Below are positions 45,052 through 53,824 of a stretch of 64,000 nt of DNA, piece by piece. Within the stretch, counting starts at the first letter, position 1, and each line of letters begins with the position of its first letter. The position numbers were made by a program, and so were the translations under genes. Where the stretch lies: positions 1 through 64,000 of the forward strand of contig NZ_MWWT01000009.1 of the NCBI RefSeq assembly GCF_002259705.1, in the 5' to 3' direction. The stretch is from Alloscardovia macacae. Lineage in GTDB: Bacteria > Actinomycetota > Actinomycetes > Actinomycetales > Bifidobacteriaceae. The notes under the pieces are model-generated. The model ran no database searches and was not told the origin of the DNA. It saw only the letters and a program-made list of their open reading frames with translations.

Positions 45052-46509
45052 TTACTCAGCATCCTCAGCGCTAAAGTCCGTATCCACGCCAGCTGCGCGG
45101 TCTTCCTTCGTGTTCTTCAGCTCTGCATTATGTCGTTCTTTCAGCAGAATACGGGCATCTCCCGCAGTAACGAAGCTACCGAAGATAACCACACCATGAC
45201 CGAAGCCTATGCCCATCTCGTCTGCAGCATCCACTTCATCCACTGCCGTCTGAATGGCATCTGGCATGGTATCTGCACGCAGCACGCGGTCTTCACCAAA
45301 GACGCTCAGCGCTATCTTCTCCAGCTCCTCGACTGGCATAACGCGAGACTTCCACGAGTTTTCGGTCACGACCACCTTCGAAAGAATAGGCTCCATAATA
45401 CCGAGGACGGTCTCTACTTCCTTATCCTTCATCATGGAGACCACGCCCACGAGGTCCGTAAAGTCGAAGTTTTCTTCGAGAGCAGTGCGCAGGGCTGTCA
45501 CAGCATTCTCATTATGTCCGCCATCGATGATGGTGGTAGGAGAACGACGAATAACCTCGATACGTCCTGGCACTTTCACACTGCCGAGAGCCTCAGCCAC
45601 TACATCCGTATCCAGCTGACCTGCCACAGGGATGACCGTCTCCGCTGCACACAGTGCTGCCAGAGCATTATGCGCCTGGTGCTCGCCAAACATGGACACA
45701 GGAATCTGCTCGTAGACACCATTCGGCGTACGCAGCGTGACCACCTGGCCACCCACAGCGGCAGCGCGCGAGACTACTTCCGCCTCCACGCCATCGCGTA
45801 CGACGCCACCCGCAGCACCCACTTCGCGGGCTGCTTCTTCGAGGATAGCTGGCACCTGCTCGTGCGGCTGGCGCCCTATGATGACGGTGGATCGAGACTT
45901 GATAATGCCGGACTTCTCCCCTGCTATCTCTTCCACGGTATCCCCGAGCCACTGCATGTGATCCATATCTACTGGACCGATGACAGCAGCATCTCCATCG
46001 AGCACATTCGTGGCATCCCAGCGTCCGCCCATACCCACTTCTACGATGGCCACATCCACGGGAGCATCTGCGAAAGCCCAGATGGCCATGGTGGTGAGCA
46101 CTTCGAAGAAACTCATCTTCGGCCCGCCCTCAGCAGCGCTGTCCTTATCCACCAGATCGATGAAATCCTTCACCTGCAGCCAGGTATCGATGAATTGGGC
46201 ATCAGATAAACGCTGACCGTCCACCGCGATACGCTCGGTCACAGACTCGACGTGCGGCGAGGTATATAAGCCGGTACGCAGGCCGTACGCGCGGCAGATG
46301 GCCTCCGCCATCCGCGCGGTCGAGCCCTTCCCGTTCGTCCCCGTCACGTGGATCACGCGGAACGACTGCTCCGGATGCCCGAGGTAGTCCAGGACCTTCT
46401 GCATACGGTCCAAACTCGGGTCGAAATCATGCTCAGGAGCGCGGGACATAATCTCGCGGTACACATCCGCTAATGTAAGATTTTCAGTATCTAGAACCTC
46501 ATACGACAT
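45052..46509 (-). CDS. folC: Dihydrofolate synthase / folylpolyglutamate synthase
   Basis: Adds glutamate to dihydropteroate or tetrahydrofolate; Mur-ligase-like fold. 485 residues. P-loop VIHVTGTNGKGSTARMAEAI, GLYTSPHVESVTERI, VEVGMGGRWDATNVLDGDAA, IGPVDMDHMQWLGDTVEEIA and AGEKSGIIK are diagnostic. The C-terminal domain has IDGGHNENAVTAL. An acidic tail of about 30 residues ends the protein. TAAGAT lies 6 nt before the ATG, so the start may be leaderless, though GAAGGT could bind weakly as a ribosome binding site. Confidence 0.95.
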   Translation of the reverse strand: MSYEVLDTENLTLADVYREIMSRAPEHDFDPSLDRMQKVLDYLGHPEQSFRVIHVTGTNGKGSTARMAEAICRAYGLRTGLYTSPHVESVTERIAVDGQRLSDAQFIDTWLQVKDFIDLVDKDSAAEGGPKMSFFEVLTTMAIWAFADAPVDVAIVEVGMGGRWDATNVLDGDAAVIGPVDMDHMQWLGDTVEEIAGEKSGIIKSRSTVIIGRQPHEQVPAILEEAAREVGAAGGVVRDGVEAEVVSRAAAVGGQVVTLRTPNGVYEQIPVSMFGEHQAHNALAALCAAETVIPVAGQLDTDVVAEALGSVKVPGRIEVIRRSPTTIIDGGHNENAVTALRTALEENFDFTDLVGVVSMMKDKEVETVLGIMEPILSKVVVTENSWKSRVMPVEELEKIALSVFGEDRVLRADTMPDAIQTAVDEVDAADEMGIGFGHGVVIFGSFVTAGDARILLKERHNAELKNTKEDRAAGVDTDFSAEDAE

Positions 46510-46532
46510 ACCTTCATCTTAGAAAGCGTCGC

Positions 46533-46594
46533 GGACGGACTTCGGACGGACTTCGGACGGACTTCGGACGGACGAACGCGCAGACGAACGCGCA
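46533..46594. repeat. Tandem repeats in the folC/pepP promoter region
   Basis: Three exact copies of GGACGGACTTC (46533, 46544, 46555) plus a partial fourth, followed by two copies of GACGAACGCGCA (46571, 46583). They fill the space between the divergent folC and aminopeptidase P genes. No protein is encoded, although a long antisense frame runs through them. Confidence 0.85.
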
Positions 46595-46697
46595 GGCAGA
46601 CTGCGGACAGCCAGTGCGCGGACAGCGGACGAAAGTCACGCGCTCGCCCTAAAGTATGCCGTATATATACCGTCACGAGGTCGAAAAGGAGAGCTCT

Positions 46698-48287
46698 ATG
46701 ACAGACGACCGCGCTGCATCCACGCACGTAGCCACTACCCCGGAAACTCGCGCTCAGGCGGATGCGTCGGATTCCATGGCGAACCGCTCGCATAACCGCA
46801 CTCTGCGCCCAGAATCCACCACTTTCTCGAAGTTTATGCTCACAGGCTGGGGCGAGGAAGAAGCAGACATCCAGCCTCTCGAGTCCAGCGCTTACACCGC
46901 GCGTCGTCTCGAAGAGCTGGGTCAGCGCTTCCCTGGTGAGCGCCTCGTCATTCCAGCAGGTCAGGCGAAAGTGCGTAATGATGATTGCGATTACGCATTC
47001 CGCCCAGACACTGCTTTCGCGTACTACACGGGACTCGGTCAGGATTACGAGGCAGGTGCTGTACTCGTCCTGAATCCTGTGGCTCCGGGCAGTGCCGAGG
47101 CTGTGCAGGGTAAGACGCACACTCCTGTGCTGTTCCTGCACCCACGCAGCGACCAGAGCACGCAGGATTACTACCGCTCGGCCGCGTACGGCGAGTACTG
47201 GGTAGGTGTGCGCCCAGGCCTGGAAGGCATTAAGACCATGACAGGCATCGATACGGCAGACATCGCTGGCCTCGAAGATGCCCTGTCGAAGGATGTGGGC
47301 ACGGAGGAAGGCGCTATCCGCGTACGCGTCATCCGGAACATAGACCCGGAAATTACCTCTACGGTGGACGCTATCCGTACCGCTGGTGGCTTTGATAATT
47401 CCGACGCCACCGCTTCGGATGATGACACGTTCTACCAGTTTGCGTCCGAGCAGCGCATGCTGAAGGATGAGTACGAGGTGCGCGAGATGCGTAAGGCCAT
47501 AGCCGCCACGCATGAAGGCTTCACGCGTATGCTCGAAGCGCTGCCTGAAGCCCGCGGTAAGGAGCGCGGCGAGCGTATCCTCGAGGGCCGCTTTAATGCG
47601 AATGCGCGCGAGCAGGGTAACGCTGAAGGCTACGGTACCATCGTCGCCTCGGGTGCGCATGCTCCTACCCTTCACTGGATGCGAAACACGGGCACGATTC
47701 ATGATGGTGAGCTGCTGCTCATCGACGCAGGCGTAGAAGTGGATTCGCTCTACACTGCAGACATCACGCGTACTTTCCCGACGAATGGAAAGTTCACGCC
47801 TCTGCAGCGTGAGCTGTACTCTGTGGTCTTGAAGGCGCAGAAGGCTGGCTTTGAGGCTGCTCAGGTGGGCGCGACCTACTCGGATATCCATCATGCGTGC
47901 ATGCGCGTGCTGGCTGAGGCTATGCATGAGTGGGGCATACTTCCGGTGAGCGTGGAGGAGTCGCTCAGCCCTGAGGGTCAGCAGCATCGCCGCTGGCATG
48001 CGTGCGGCGTGGCGCATCATCTGGGTCTGGACGTGCACGACTGCTCGCAGGCGCGCTACGAGTCCTACCAGGGTGCCACCATCCAGCCGGGGATGATTTT
48101 CACCATCGAGCCGGGACTGTACTTTAAGGAGAACGACATGCTCGTTCCTGAGGAGTTCCGCGGTGTGGGTATCCGCATCGAGGATGACGTCCTCATGACC
48201 GAGAATGGCCCAGAATGGCTCTCCCACGCTATTCCGAAGGAGATAGACGAGGTCGAGGCCTGGATGGCTGCAGCTGCTGCGAAGTAA
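46698..48287 (+). CDS. pepP: Xaa-Pro aminopeptidase (aminopeptidase P, M24B)
   Basis: Removes N-terminal residues that precede proline. 529 residues. The N-terminal domain includes NDDCDYAFRPDTAFAYYTGL. Metal ligands of the M24 fold: Asp in LLLIDAGVEVDSLYTADITR (two Asp), His in HHLGLDVHDCS, Glu in FTIEPGLYFKE and Glu in RIEDDVLMTENGPEWLS. The first 45 residues are Ala/Thr/Asp-rich and probably disordered. AAAGGAG precedes the ATG. Monocistronic with its own terminator. Proline-peptide use would support growth on host or dietary protein. Confidence 0.95.
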   Translation: MTDDRAASTHVATTPETRAQADASDSMANRSHNRTLRPESTTFSKFMLTGWGEEEADIQPLESSAYTARRLEELGQRFPGERLVIPAGQAKVRNDDCDYAFRPDTAFAYYTGLGQDYEAGAVLVLNPVAPGSAEAVQGKTHTPVLFLHPRSDQSTQDYYRSAAYGEYWVGVRPGLEGIKTMTGIDTADIAGLEDALSKDVGTEEGAIRVRVIRNIDPEITSTVDAIRTAGGFDNSDATASDDDTFYQFASEQRMLKDEYEVREMRKAIAATHEGFTRMLEALPEARGKERGERILEGRFNANAREQGNAEGYGTIVASGAHAPTLHWMRNTGTIHDGELLLIDAGVEVDSLYTADITRTFPTNGKFTPLQRELYSVVLKAQKAGFEAAQVGATYSDIHHACMRVLAEAMHEWGILPVSVEESLSPEGQQHRRWHACGVAHHLGLDVHDCSQARYESYQGATIQPGMIFTIEPGLYFKENDMLVPEEFRGVGIRIEDDVLMTENGPEWLSHAIPKEIDEVEAWMAAAAAK

Positions 48288-48303
48288 GCTGTGTCTTCGT
48301 TCG

Positions 48304-48340
48304 GCGTCCTGCATGCGTATGCGCAGGACGCCGTTTTTTA
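48304..48340 (+). terminator. Rho-independent terminator of pepP
   Basis: GGCGTCCTGC pairs with GCAGGACGCC and is followed by GTTTTTT, 17 nt past the stop. Confidence 0.9.
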
Positions 48341-48494
48341 TGTCAATTCCCCCTCCAGCACATCAGCCATACGCTTCACGTATACCCGCATACGAGACGC
48401 GCATGAGCAGACAGCCGTATCCCCTGCCCGAATGCCGAAAAATCTCCTAGGGTAGAAGCATACACAGAACGTCATCCCACATAAGGAGATACAC

Positions 48495-49361
48495 ATGACA
48501 GACCAGACGCGCATTACTCTGAACGACGGCCACACTATTCCAGCTATCGGCTTCGGCGTCTTCCAGATTCCAGCAGATGGCTCCACCTATACCGCTGTGA
48601 AGGAAGCTCTCGAGGTGGGCTACCGTCACATCGACACTGCTCAGGCGTACTTTAACGAGCAGGAAGTGGGCCGCGCCATCGCCGACTCGGGCATCGCACG
48701 CGAGGACATCTTCGTAACGAGCAAGCTGTGGATTCAGGACTACGCGTACGAGACCGCGAAGGCCACCATCGACGCGACTCTCGAGAAGATGGGACTGGAC
48801 TACCTCGACCTCTACCTGCTCCACCAGCCGTACGGCGAGGTCGAGCAGGCGTGGAAAGCTCTCGAAGAGGCGAAGGCTGCAGGAAAGATTCGCTCCATCG
48901 GCGTGTCGAACTTCACGCCAGCGTTCTGGAAGCAGTTCGTTCCTCAGTTTGCGAGCATTCCTGCGGTAAACCAGGTGGAGTTTAACCCGTACTTCCAGCA
49001 GAAGGAGCTGCGTGAGCTGCTCGCCGCAGATAACGTGCGCATCGAGGCATGGGCTCCGCTCGGTCGGGGTAACCGCGATCTCTTCGCTGAGCCTGCTCTC
49101 GTGACGCTCGCAGAGAAGTACGGTAAGGATGCTGGTCAGATCATCCTGCGTTTCGAGACGCAGGAGGGCATCATCGTTCTGCCGAAGTCCACGAAGAAGA
49201 CGCGCATGGCGTCGAATAAGGACATTTTCGGCTTCACGCTCACGGATGCAGAGATGGACGAGCTGCGCGCTCTGGATAAGGGGCGCGGCGCGCACGACCC
49301 TGATGCGCCTGGCGTAGCCGAATATCTGCTCGCGAACTACGATATCCACGCGAACGACTAG
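48495..49361 (+). CDS. Aldo/keto reductase (paralogue 1)
   Basis: A 288-residue NADPH-dependent AKR, 2,5-diketo-D-gluconate reductase-like subfamily. Tetrad: Asp and Tyr in YRHIDTAQAYFNEQEVG, Lys in FVTSKLWIQD and His in DLYLLHQPYGEV. Cofactor-binding regions IGVSNFTPAFW, EAWAPLGRG and VLPKSTKKTRMASN. Ribosome binding site ATAAGGAGA. Substrate not identifiable; reductases of this group often act on methylglyoxal or other aldehydes. A second paralogue follows 330 nt downstream. Confidence 0.94.
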   Translation: MTDQTRITLNDGHTIPAIGFGVFQIPADGSTYTAVKEALEVGYRHIDTAQAYFNEQEVGRAIADSGIAREDIFVTSKLWIQDYAYETAKATIDATLEKMGLDYLDLYLLHQPYGEVEQAWKALEEAKAAGKIRSIGVSNFTPAFWKQFVPQFASIPAVNQVEFNPYFQQKELRELLAADNVRIEAWAPLGRGNRDLFAEPALVTLAEKYGKDAGQIILRFETQEGIIVLPKSTKKTRMASNKDIFGFTLTDAEMDELRALDKGRGAHDPDAPGVAEYLLANYDIHAND

Positions 49362-49384
49362 TTTTCCTCTTTTCTCTCCTTTTC

Positions 49385-49415
49385 CGGCGGCGGCTACGCT
49401 TCGTGCGAGCCGCCG
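49385..49415 (+). terminator. GC-rich hairpin after the first aldo/keto reductase gene
   Basis: CGGCGGC pairs with GCCGCCG over a 17-nt loop, then TTTCG. It lies 24 nt after the stop. A TATACT box begins 5 nt after it, upstream of a small ORF. Confidence 0.65.
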
Positions 49416-49439
49416 TTTCGTATACTCTCGAAAGGATTT

Positions 49440-49553
49440 ATGCTTCGCTTCCGTTCTGCATTCTGTGCTTTCCTGTCAATTCTTTCTCTTCTTGTTATGG
49501 CCGCTGTACCAGGCTCGACGAATACCGGGCAGCGCCTTCATGAGCCTGAATGA
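49440..49553 (+). CDS. Small 37-residue hydrophobic ORF
   Basis: Begins MLRFRSAFCAFLSILSLLVM, a signal-peptide-like basic start and hydrophobic stretch, then a short polar tail ending HEPE. AAAGGA is 4 nt before the ATG and a TATACT box lies 13 nt upstream of that. No family is recognised. It may be a small membrane peptide or the N-terminal remnant of a lost secreted protein. Confidence 0.35.
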   Translation: MLRFRSAFCAFLSILSLLVMAAVPGSTNTGQRLHEPE

Positions 49554-49689
49554 GTAAGCCCGGTGAGGGGTATACGCCTGGCGTATGGGGTGCTGTGTGA
49601 CACGCATAAGGGCGCGCGCATATGCGGCCACATTCCTATCCATCCGCTCTAGAATGGAAGTATCAGAAAACGATATAAGGAGAATACAT

Positions 49690-50574
49690 ATGACTTCACT
49701 AACTACTCAGCCTACGACCACACTAAATAACGGCGTGACCATGCCGATGGTAGGTTTCGGCGTCTTCCAGATCCCCGATCCAGCAGTCTGCCAGACCGCA
49801 GTAGAAGAAGCCATCGCCACAGGCTACCGCCTCATCGACACTGCAGAAGCCTACCAGAATGAGGAAGCTGTGGGGTGTGCTATCGCCACCTCCATCGAGA
49901 AGGGCATCGTGACGCGCGACGAGCTGTTCATCACCACAAAGGCCTTCATTCAGCACATCTCCTACGCGGGAATTAAGGAAGCATTCGCAGCCTCTCTCGA
50001 AAAGCTCGGCCTGGACTACATCGACCTCTATCTTCTGCATCAGCCAGTGGGCGACACTTTCGGCGCATGGCGCGCTATGGAAGAGCTCTATATGGAAGGC
50101 AAGGTGCGTGCCATCGGCGTCTCAAACTTCGAAGATGACCAGGTGGCGAATCTGTCCATCTTTAACGAGATCACTCCAGCCGTGAACCAGATAGAACTCC
50201 ATGTCTTTAATCAGAAGACTGCTTCTGTGGATTATCAGCTCAGCAAGGGCGTACAGGTGGAAAGCTGGGGCGCCTTCGCTGAGGGCCGTTTCGACGTGTT
50301 CCGTAATCCTACACTCGTGTCCATCGCAGAAAAGTATGGCAAGTCTACTGCTCAGGTCATGCTGCGCTGGCAGCTGCAGCGCGGTATCGTCAGCCTGTCC
50401 AAGTCTGCGAATCCAGAGCGCGTTCGCGCAAACTTCTCCATCTTCGACTTCGCCCTGACTGACGAGGATATGGCAGCCATCGCTGAGCTGAATACGAATA
50501 CGACGGTCTTCGCAGATCACCACGAGGCAGCTACAGTGGAGCTACTTGCAGGACGTGTGGGGAAGAAGTTCTAA
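49690..50574 (+). CDS. Aldo/keto reductase (paralogue 2)
   Basis: A 294-residue AKR similar to the gene 330 nt upstream. The tetrad is conserved: YRLIDTAEAYQNEEAVG (Asp, Tyr), FITTKAFIQHI (Lys) and DLYLLHQPVGDTF (His). Differences from paralogue 1 include KAFIQH in place of KLWIQD and SLSKSANPERVRAN in the cofactor region, so coenzyme or substrate preference may differ. Ribosome binding site ATAAGGAGA; TAGAAT (about 49651) may be its -10. The longer open frame to 49585 is not supported. Confidence 0.93.
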   Translation: MTSLTTQPTTTLNNGVTMPMVGFGVFQIPDPAVCQTAVEEAIATGYRLIDTAEAYQNEEAVGCAIATSIEKGIVTRDELFITTKAFIQHISYAGIKEAFAASLEKLGLDYIDLYLLHQPVGDTFGAWRAMEELYMEGKVRAIGVSNFEDDQVANLSIFNEITPAVNQIELHVFNQKTASVDYQLSKGVQVESWGAFAEGRFDVFRNPTLVSIAEKYGKSTAQVMLRWQLQRGIVSLSKSANPERVRANFSIFDFALTDEDMAAIAELNTNTTVFADHHEAATVELLAGRVGKKF

Positions 50575-50621
50575 GTAATTCTCAGTAGCCCTGAGTAGGG
50601 CACGACTTCCGGCAGTTTCAC

Positions 50622-50709
50622 AAAAATGCGACTTTTCTAGAAGTTCGCTGAAAAAGAGAGTTTCGAAGGCTCATTTTTTCGATAGACTTCTAGAAAAGTC
50701 GCATTTTTT
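50622..50709. terminator. Long perfect inverted repeat between convergent genes
   Basis: Arms of 23 bp match perfectly: the left arm runs AAAAATGCGACTTTTC.. to 50644 and its inverse begins ACTTCTAGAAAAGTCGC at 50686. A 40-nt interior contains its own weak pairing (GAAAAA/TTTTTTC). It sits 48 nt after the aldo/keto reductase and 32 nt from the ROK gene end. A bidirectional terminator is the simplest reading, though the arm is longer than needed. Confidence 0.75.
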
Positions 50710-50740
50710 ATTCGGCAGTGGCTGTGAGAACTATTTCCCC

Positions 50741-52036
50741 TTACAGCACATACTGTGCCACGTCATCGATGACATGCCTGAGCCCCCACTCAGCCGCGCC
50801 ATGCAGGCCAGCGTGGTCATCCATCGGCGCGAAAAGAATCTCCACACGTTCCGCATGCTCAGCATGAAGCTGAGAGACGACATCCTCACGCAGCTGCTCG
50901 AGCCATGCAGATCCAAAACGAGTCCAGAACCCGCCGACGACCACGCGCGTGATGTCCACGATGTTCATAGCGGACACGATAGCCGATGCCATAGCACGCG
51001 ATGCCGAGCGCATGACAGCGCGAGTCTTTTCTGGCTTTTCCTCCATCATGCGCACGAGAGCATCATAACTATCCTCAGCATTCACGAAATGAGCAGATGC
51101 ACGCCCCTCAGCTTCCCCTGACGCACATGACTCGCATGACTCCAGCACAGCCCGACGACCCGCATACATCTCCATGCACCCGTAGCGACCACAACGGCAC
51201 AGCGGCCCATCCATCTGGACAGAGACGTGACCTATCTCCCCCGCCAGCCCATCATCTCCAGCTACGAGTTTGCCCTGACTCACATACGCTCCGCCTATAC
51301 CCACATCGGTGGAAAGGAAGAGGAAGGATGCGTCGGGTGGGAGCATAGACTCGCTCACACCATCCTGCCCCTGCACGCCAGTCCGAGCAGCCACAGCATA
51401 CCCGGATATCTGCGCTATAGCAGCAGCATTTGCTTCATTCACCGGGGTTAACGCATACTTTTTTACGAGTGGCTTCTCGAGCAGAGCCACGTTCGACCAG
51501 CCGAGGTTCGGAGCATTAATCAGCACTCCATCGCCGGTAATCATACCCGGTAGAGCCAGCGCACCCCCGATGACGTGGCGCCGCTTTTTCGTCCATTTCG
51601 CCACGACTGGCGCTATCATCTCCTCAAGGCGGCCGAGTACTGCATCCACATCCGCACTGTCCAGCTGAGCATCCAGTTCCTCATCGAGACTGCTGACCCA
51701 CTGGCTATCCACGACATTCCCATTAAAATCCTGAAGCAGGAAGCCATATCCGTCCGTATGCACCTGAACGCCCAGTCCCAGCCACTGCCCATCCGCGAAC
51801 TCCAGTGGACTGCTCGGCTTTCCCGTAGTCATAAGCTGCTGCGGTTTTCCTTCCACGAGGATTTTGCGCTCGATGAGGTCTGAAACGATAATGGATATAG
51901 CAGCCTTCGTCATCCCTGTAGCGCGAGCGATGTCTGCCCGGCTGATGGGATCTGGACTGCGCAGCACCACGCTGAGCACCACGCCTATATTATGCGCGCG
52001 CAGAGTGTCCTGGTTGAGGGCTTGCTGTCGTGACAT
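50741..52036 (-). CDS. xylR: ROK family transcriptional regulator, XylR-type
   Basis: A 431-residue repressor. The N-terminal winged helix (NIGVVLSVVLRSPDPISRAD then IARATGMTKAAISIIVSDLI) is followed by a ROK sugar-binding domain with GGALALPGMITGDGVLINAP, the zinc motif GHVSVQMDGPLCRCGRYGCM and VVGGFW. It is divergent from xylB, and a 23-bp operator in the shared gap is repeated at xylA, so it very likely represses xylA and xylB in absence of xylose. It follows the common XylR arrangement of Firmicutes and bifidobacteria. Confidence 0.92.
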   Translation of the reverse strand: MSRQQALNQDTLRAHNIGVVLSVVLRSPDPISRADIARATGMTKAAISIIVSDLIERKILVEGKPQQLMTTGKPSSPLEFADGQWLGLGVQVHTDGYGFLLQDFNGNVVDSQWVSSLDEELDAQLDSADVDAVLGRLEEMIAPVVAKWTKKRRHVIGGALALPGMITGDGVLINAPNLGWSNVALLEKPLVKKYALTPVNEANAAAIAQISGYAVAARTGVQGQDGVSESMLPPDASFLFLSTDVGIGGAYVSQGKLVAGDDGLAGEIGHVSVQMDGPLCRCGRYGCMEMYAGRRAVLESCESCASGEAEGRASAHFVNAEDSYDALVRMMEEKPEKTRAVMRSASRAMASAIVSAMNIVDITRVVVGGFWTRFGSAWLEQLREDVVSQLHAEHAERVEILFAPMDDHAGLHGAAEWGLRHVIDDVAQYVL

Positions 52037-52085
52037 TTTTACTCCTCACGTCACTGTTCGTCACCAGTCATGATACTATAAAAGA

Positions 52086-52108
52086 GTTAGTAAAGCGAAT
52101 TAACAAAC
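52086..52108. promoter_or_regulatory. XylR operator in the xylR/xylB intergenic region
   Basis: A 23-bp imperfect palindrome with half-sites GTTAGTAAAG and AATTAACAAAC. Twenty of its 23 positions agree in type with the site at 55446-55468 upstream of xylA (variants only at A/T and in the centre), which marks it as a regulator-binding site. It lies 75 nt before the xylB start. Confidence 0.8.
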
Positions 52109-52183
52109 CCTGTGTCTCTACTGAGTTTTTCTCAGTTTAGCACGCAGGATACCGAGACATACCCTATGCAAGGAGGCATGATG

Positions 52184-53698
52184 ATGACATCAGAAACGAC
52201 CTCTACCCCACGCCGCGTCCTCGTCGCGGGCGTAGATACATCCACTCAGTCCTGTAAGGTCCGCGTCACGGACGCCGTCACAGGTGAGCTCGTGCGCTTC
52301 GGCCAGGCATCTCACCCGGACGGAACGAGTGTAGACCCGAACGCCTGGTGGGATGCTTTCCTCGAAGCGAGCGCCCAGGCTGGCGGACTCGACGATGTCT
52401 CTGCACTCGCTGTAGGCGGCCAGCAGCATGGCATGGTCCTCCTCGACCAGCAGGGACGCGTCATCCGCGATGCTCTACTGTGGAATGACACGCGCAGCAG
52501 TGTGCAGGCGAACTCGCTCATCGACCGCATCGGCGAGCATGGCGAGCAGGAAGACGGTGAGCCAGATGACGTCCATGCGCGCGGCGTTCAGCGCTGGGTG
52601 CGCGCGGTGGGTTCCTCGCTCGTGGCATCCCTGACCATCACGAAGGTGGCATGGGTAGCGGAAAATGAGCCAGAAAACGCCGCGAAGATAGCTGCCATCT
52701 GCCTTCCGCACGACTGGCTGAGCTGGCGCATCGCCGGTCATGGCCCGTCTGAAAGTGCTGATGCCGCGGACCTGAGTTCCCTGTTCACCGACCGTTCGGA
52801 TGCTTCCGGCACGGCATACTTCGATTCCGTGGCGAACGAGTACCGCCGCGACCTCCTCGCCTTCGCTATGGGCGAGGCGTACCGCGAGGATATCGTTCTG
52901 CCGCGCGTTCTCGCGCCGAGCGAAGTGGGCGCAGTGGCTGACCCTGCCATCGCCGGTAAGGATGTGGAGGGCGGCTGCGTCATCGCTCCGGGTGGCGGCG
53001 ATAACGCTATGGCCGCTCTCGGACTCGGGATGTCAAGTGGTGATGTGTCCGTTTCACTCGGCACGTCAGGCGTGGCGGCCGCTGTCAGTGACGCTCCGGC
53101 ACGCGACCTGACTGGCGCTATCGCTGGGTTTGCCGACTGCACGGGGCGCTGGCTTCCACTGGCCTGCACCATTAACGGTTCTCGCATTCTGGACGCTGGT
53201 CGTCACGCTCTGAACGCGTCGTACGACGAGCTGGCTGAGCTCGCTGAGAAGAGCACTCCTGGTGCGGATGGTATTACGCTTATTCCGTATTTCGACGGCG
53301 AGCGTACGCCGAACCGTCCGGATGCCACTGCCCAATTCTACGGACTCACCTTAGCGAATACCACGAGAGAGAATCTCGCTCGTGCATTCGTCGAAGCGGT
53401 GCTCTGCTCTCAGCGCGACTGCCTCGAGTACGTGAAGGCTCTGGGGGCTACAGTCTCGCGCATTCTGCTCATAGGCGGAGGTGCGAAGTCCCCTGCCACT
53501 CGCTCCTATGCCCCATCCATCTGGGAGCACGACGTGGAAGTACCACAGACAGATGAGTATGTGGCCATCGGCGCTGCTCGCCAGGCGGCATGGACTCTCA
53601 CGGGCACCCTCCCACAGTGGGAGGTACGCACAGATGCAGTCCTCACAGGTGAACCTACACCTGAAGTGTATGCCCAGTACGCATCGTATCGTGGCTAA
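52184..53698 (+). CDS. xylB: Xylulokinase
   Basis: Phosphorylates D-xylulose to xylulose 5-phosphate, feeding the bifid shunt. 504 residues, FGGY kinase. Phosphate-1 loop VAGVDTSTQSCKVRV, the catalytic Asp region ALLWNDTRSSVQAN, GGQQHGMVLLD, YFDGERTPNRPDA and ILLIGGGAKSPATRSY are present. AAGGAGG precedes three consecutive ATG codons; I use the third (52184) for best spacing. The open frame continues upstream to 52112 but without support. Divergent from xylR; ends with a terminator. Confidence 0.95.
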   Translation: MTSETTSTPRRVLVAGVDTSTQSCKVRVTDAVTGELVRFGQASHPDGTSVDPNAWWDAFLEASAQAGGLDDVSALAVGGQQHGMVLLDQQGRVIRDALLWNDTRSSVQANSLIDRIGEHGEQEDGEPDDVHARGVQRWVRAVGSSLVASLTITKVAWVAENEPENAAKIAAICLPHDWLSWRIAGHGPSESADAADLSSLFTDRSDASGTAYFDSVANEYRRDLLAFAMGEAYREDIVLPRVLAPSEVGAVADPAIAGKDVEGGCVIAPGGGDNAMAALGLGMSSGDVSVSLGTSGVAAAVSDAPARDLTGAIAGFADCTGRWLPLACTINGSRILDAGRHALNASYDELAELAEKSTPGADGITLIPYFDGERTPNRPDATAQFYGLTLANTTRENLARAFVEAVLCSQRDCLEYVKALGATVSRILLIGGGAKSPATRSYAPSIWEHDVEVPQTDEYVAIGAARQAAWTLTGTLPQWEVRTDAVLTGEPTPEVYAQYASYRG

Positions 53699-53715
53699 TC
53701 CTCGCTGAATGTGAT

Positions 53716-53741
53716 GCGCCCAGCTTCGGCTGGGCGCTTTT
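53716..53741 (+). terminator. Rho-independent terminator of xylB
   Basis: GCGCCCAGC, loop TTCG, GCTGGGCGC, then TTTT. It lies 18 nt after the stop. Confidence 0.93.
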
Positions 53742-53761
53742 GTATAGGGGAAGATTAACAT

Positions 53762-53795
53762 AAAAAAGCAGCGACCCCCAGAAGGAGCCGCTGCC
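53762..53795 (-). terminator. Rho-independent terminator of the xylA transcript
   Basis: On the minus strand GCAGCG.CTCC pairs with GGGG..CGCTGC and is followed by TTTTTT. It is about 215 nt past the xylA stop, so the xylA transcript has a long 3' untranslated region holding a structured element. Confidence 0.85.
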
Positions 53796-53824
53796 TGCAG
53801 TAATAAAGGAAAGAGAAAGATGGT

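Noticed and set aside
46656-46697. Longer N-terminus for pepP starting at 46656.
   Set aside because: The ATG at 46698 has AAAGGAG in the right place, while the upstream one has no ribosome binding site.
46491-48314. A 607-codon minus-strand frame covering the tandem repeats and pepP.
   Set aside because: It is antisense to pepP, which has the complete M24 metal-ligand set and a strong ribosome binding site. The tandem repeats merely keep the frame open.
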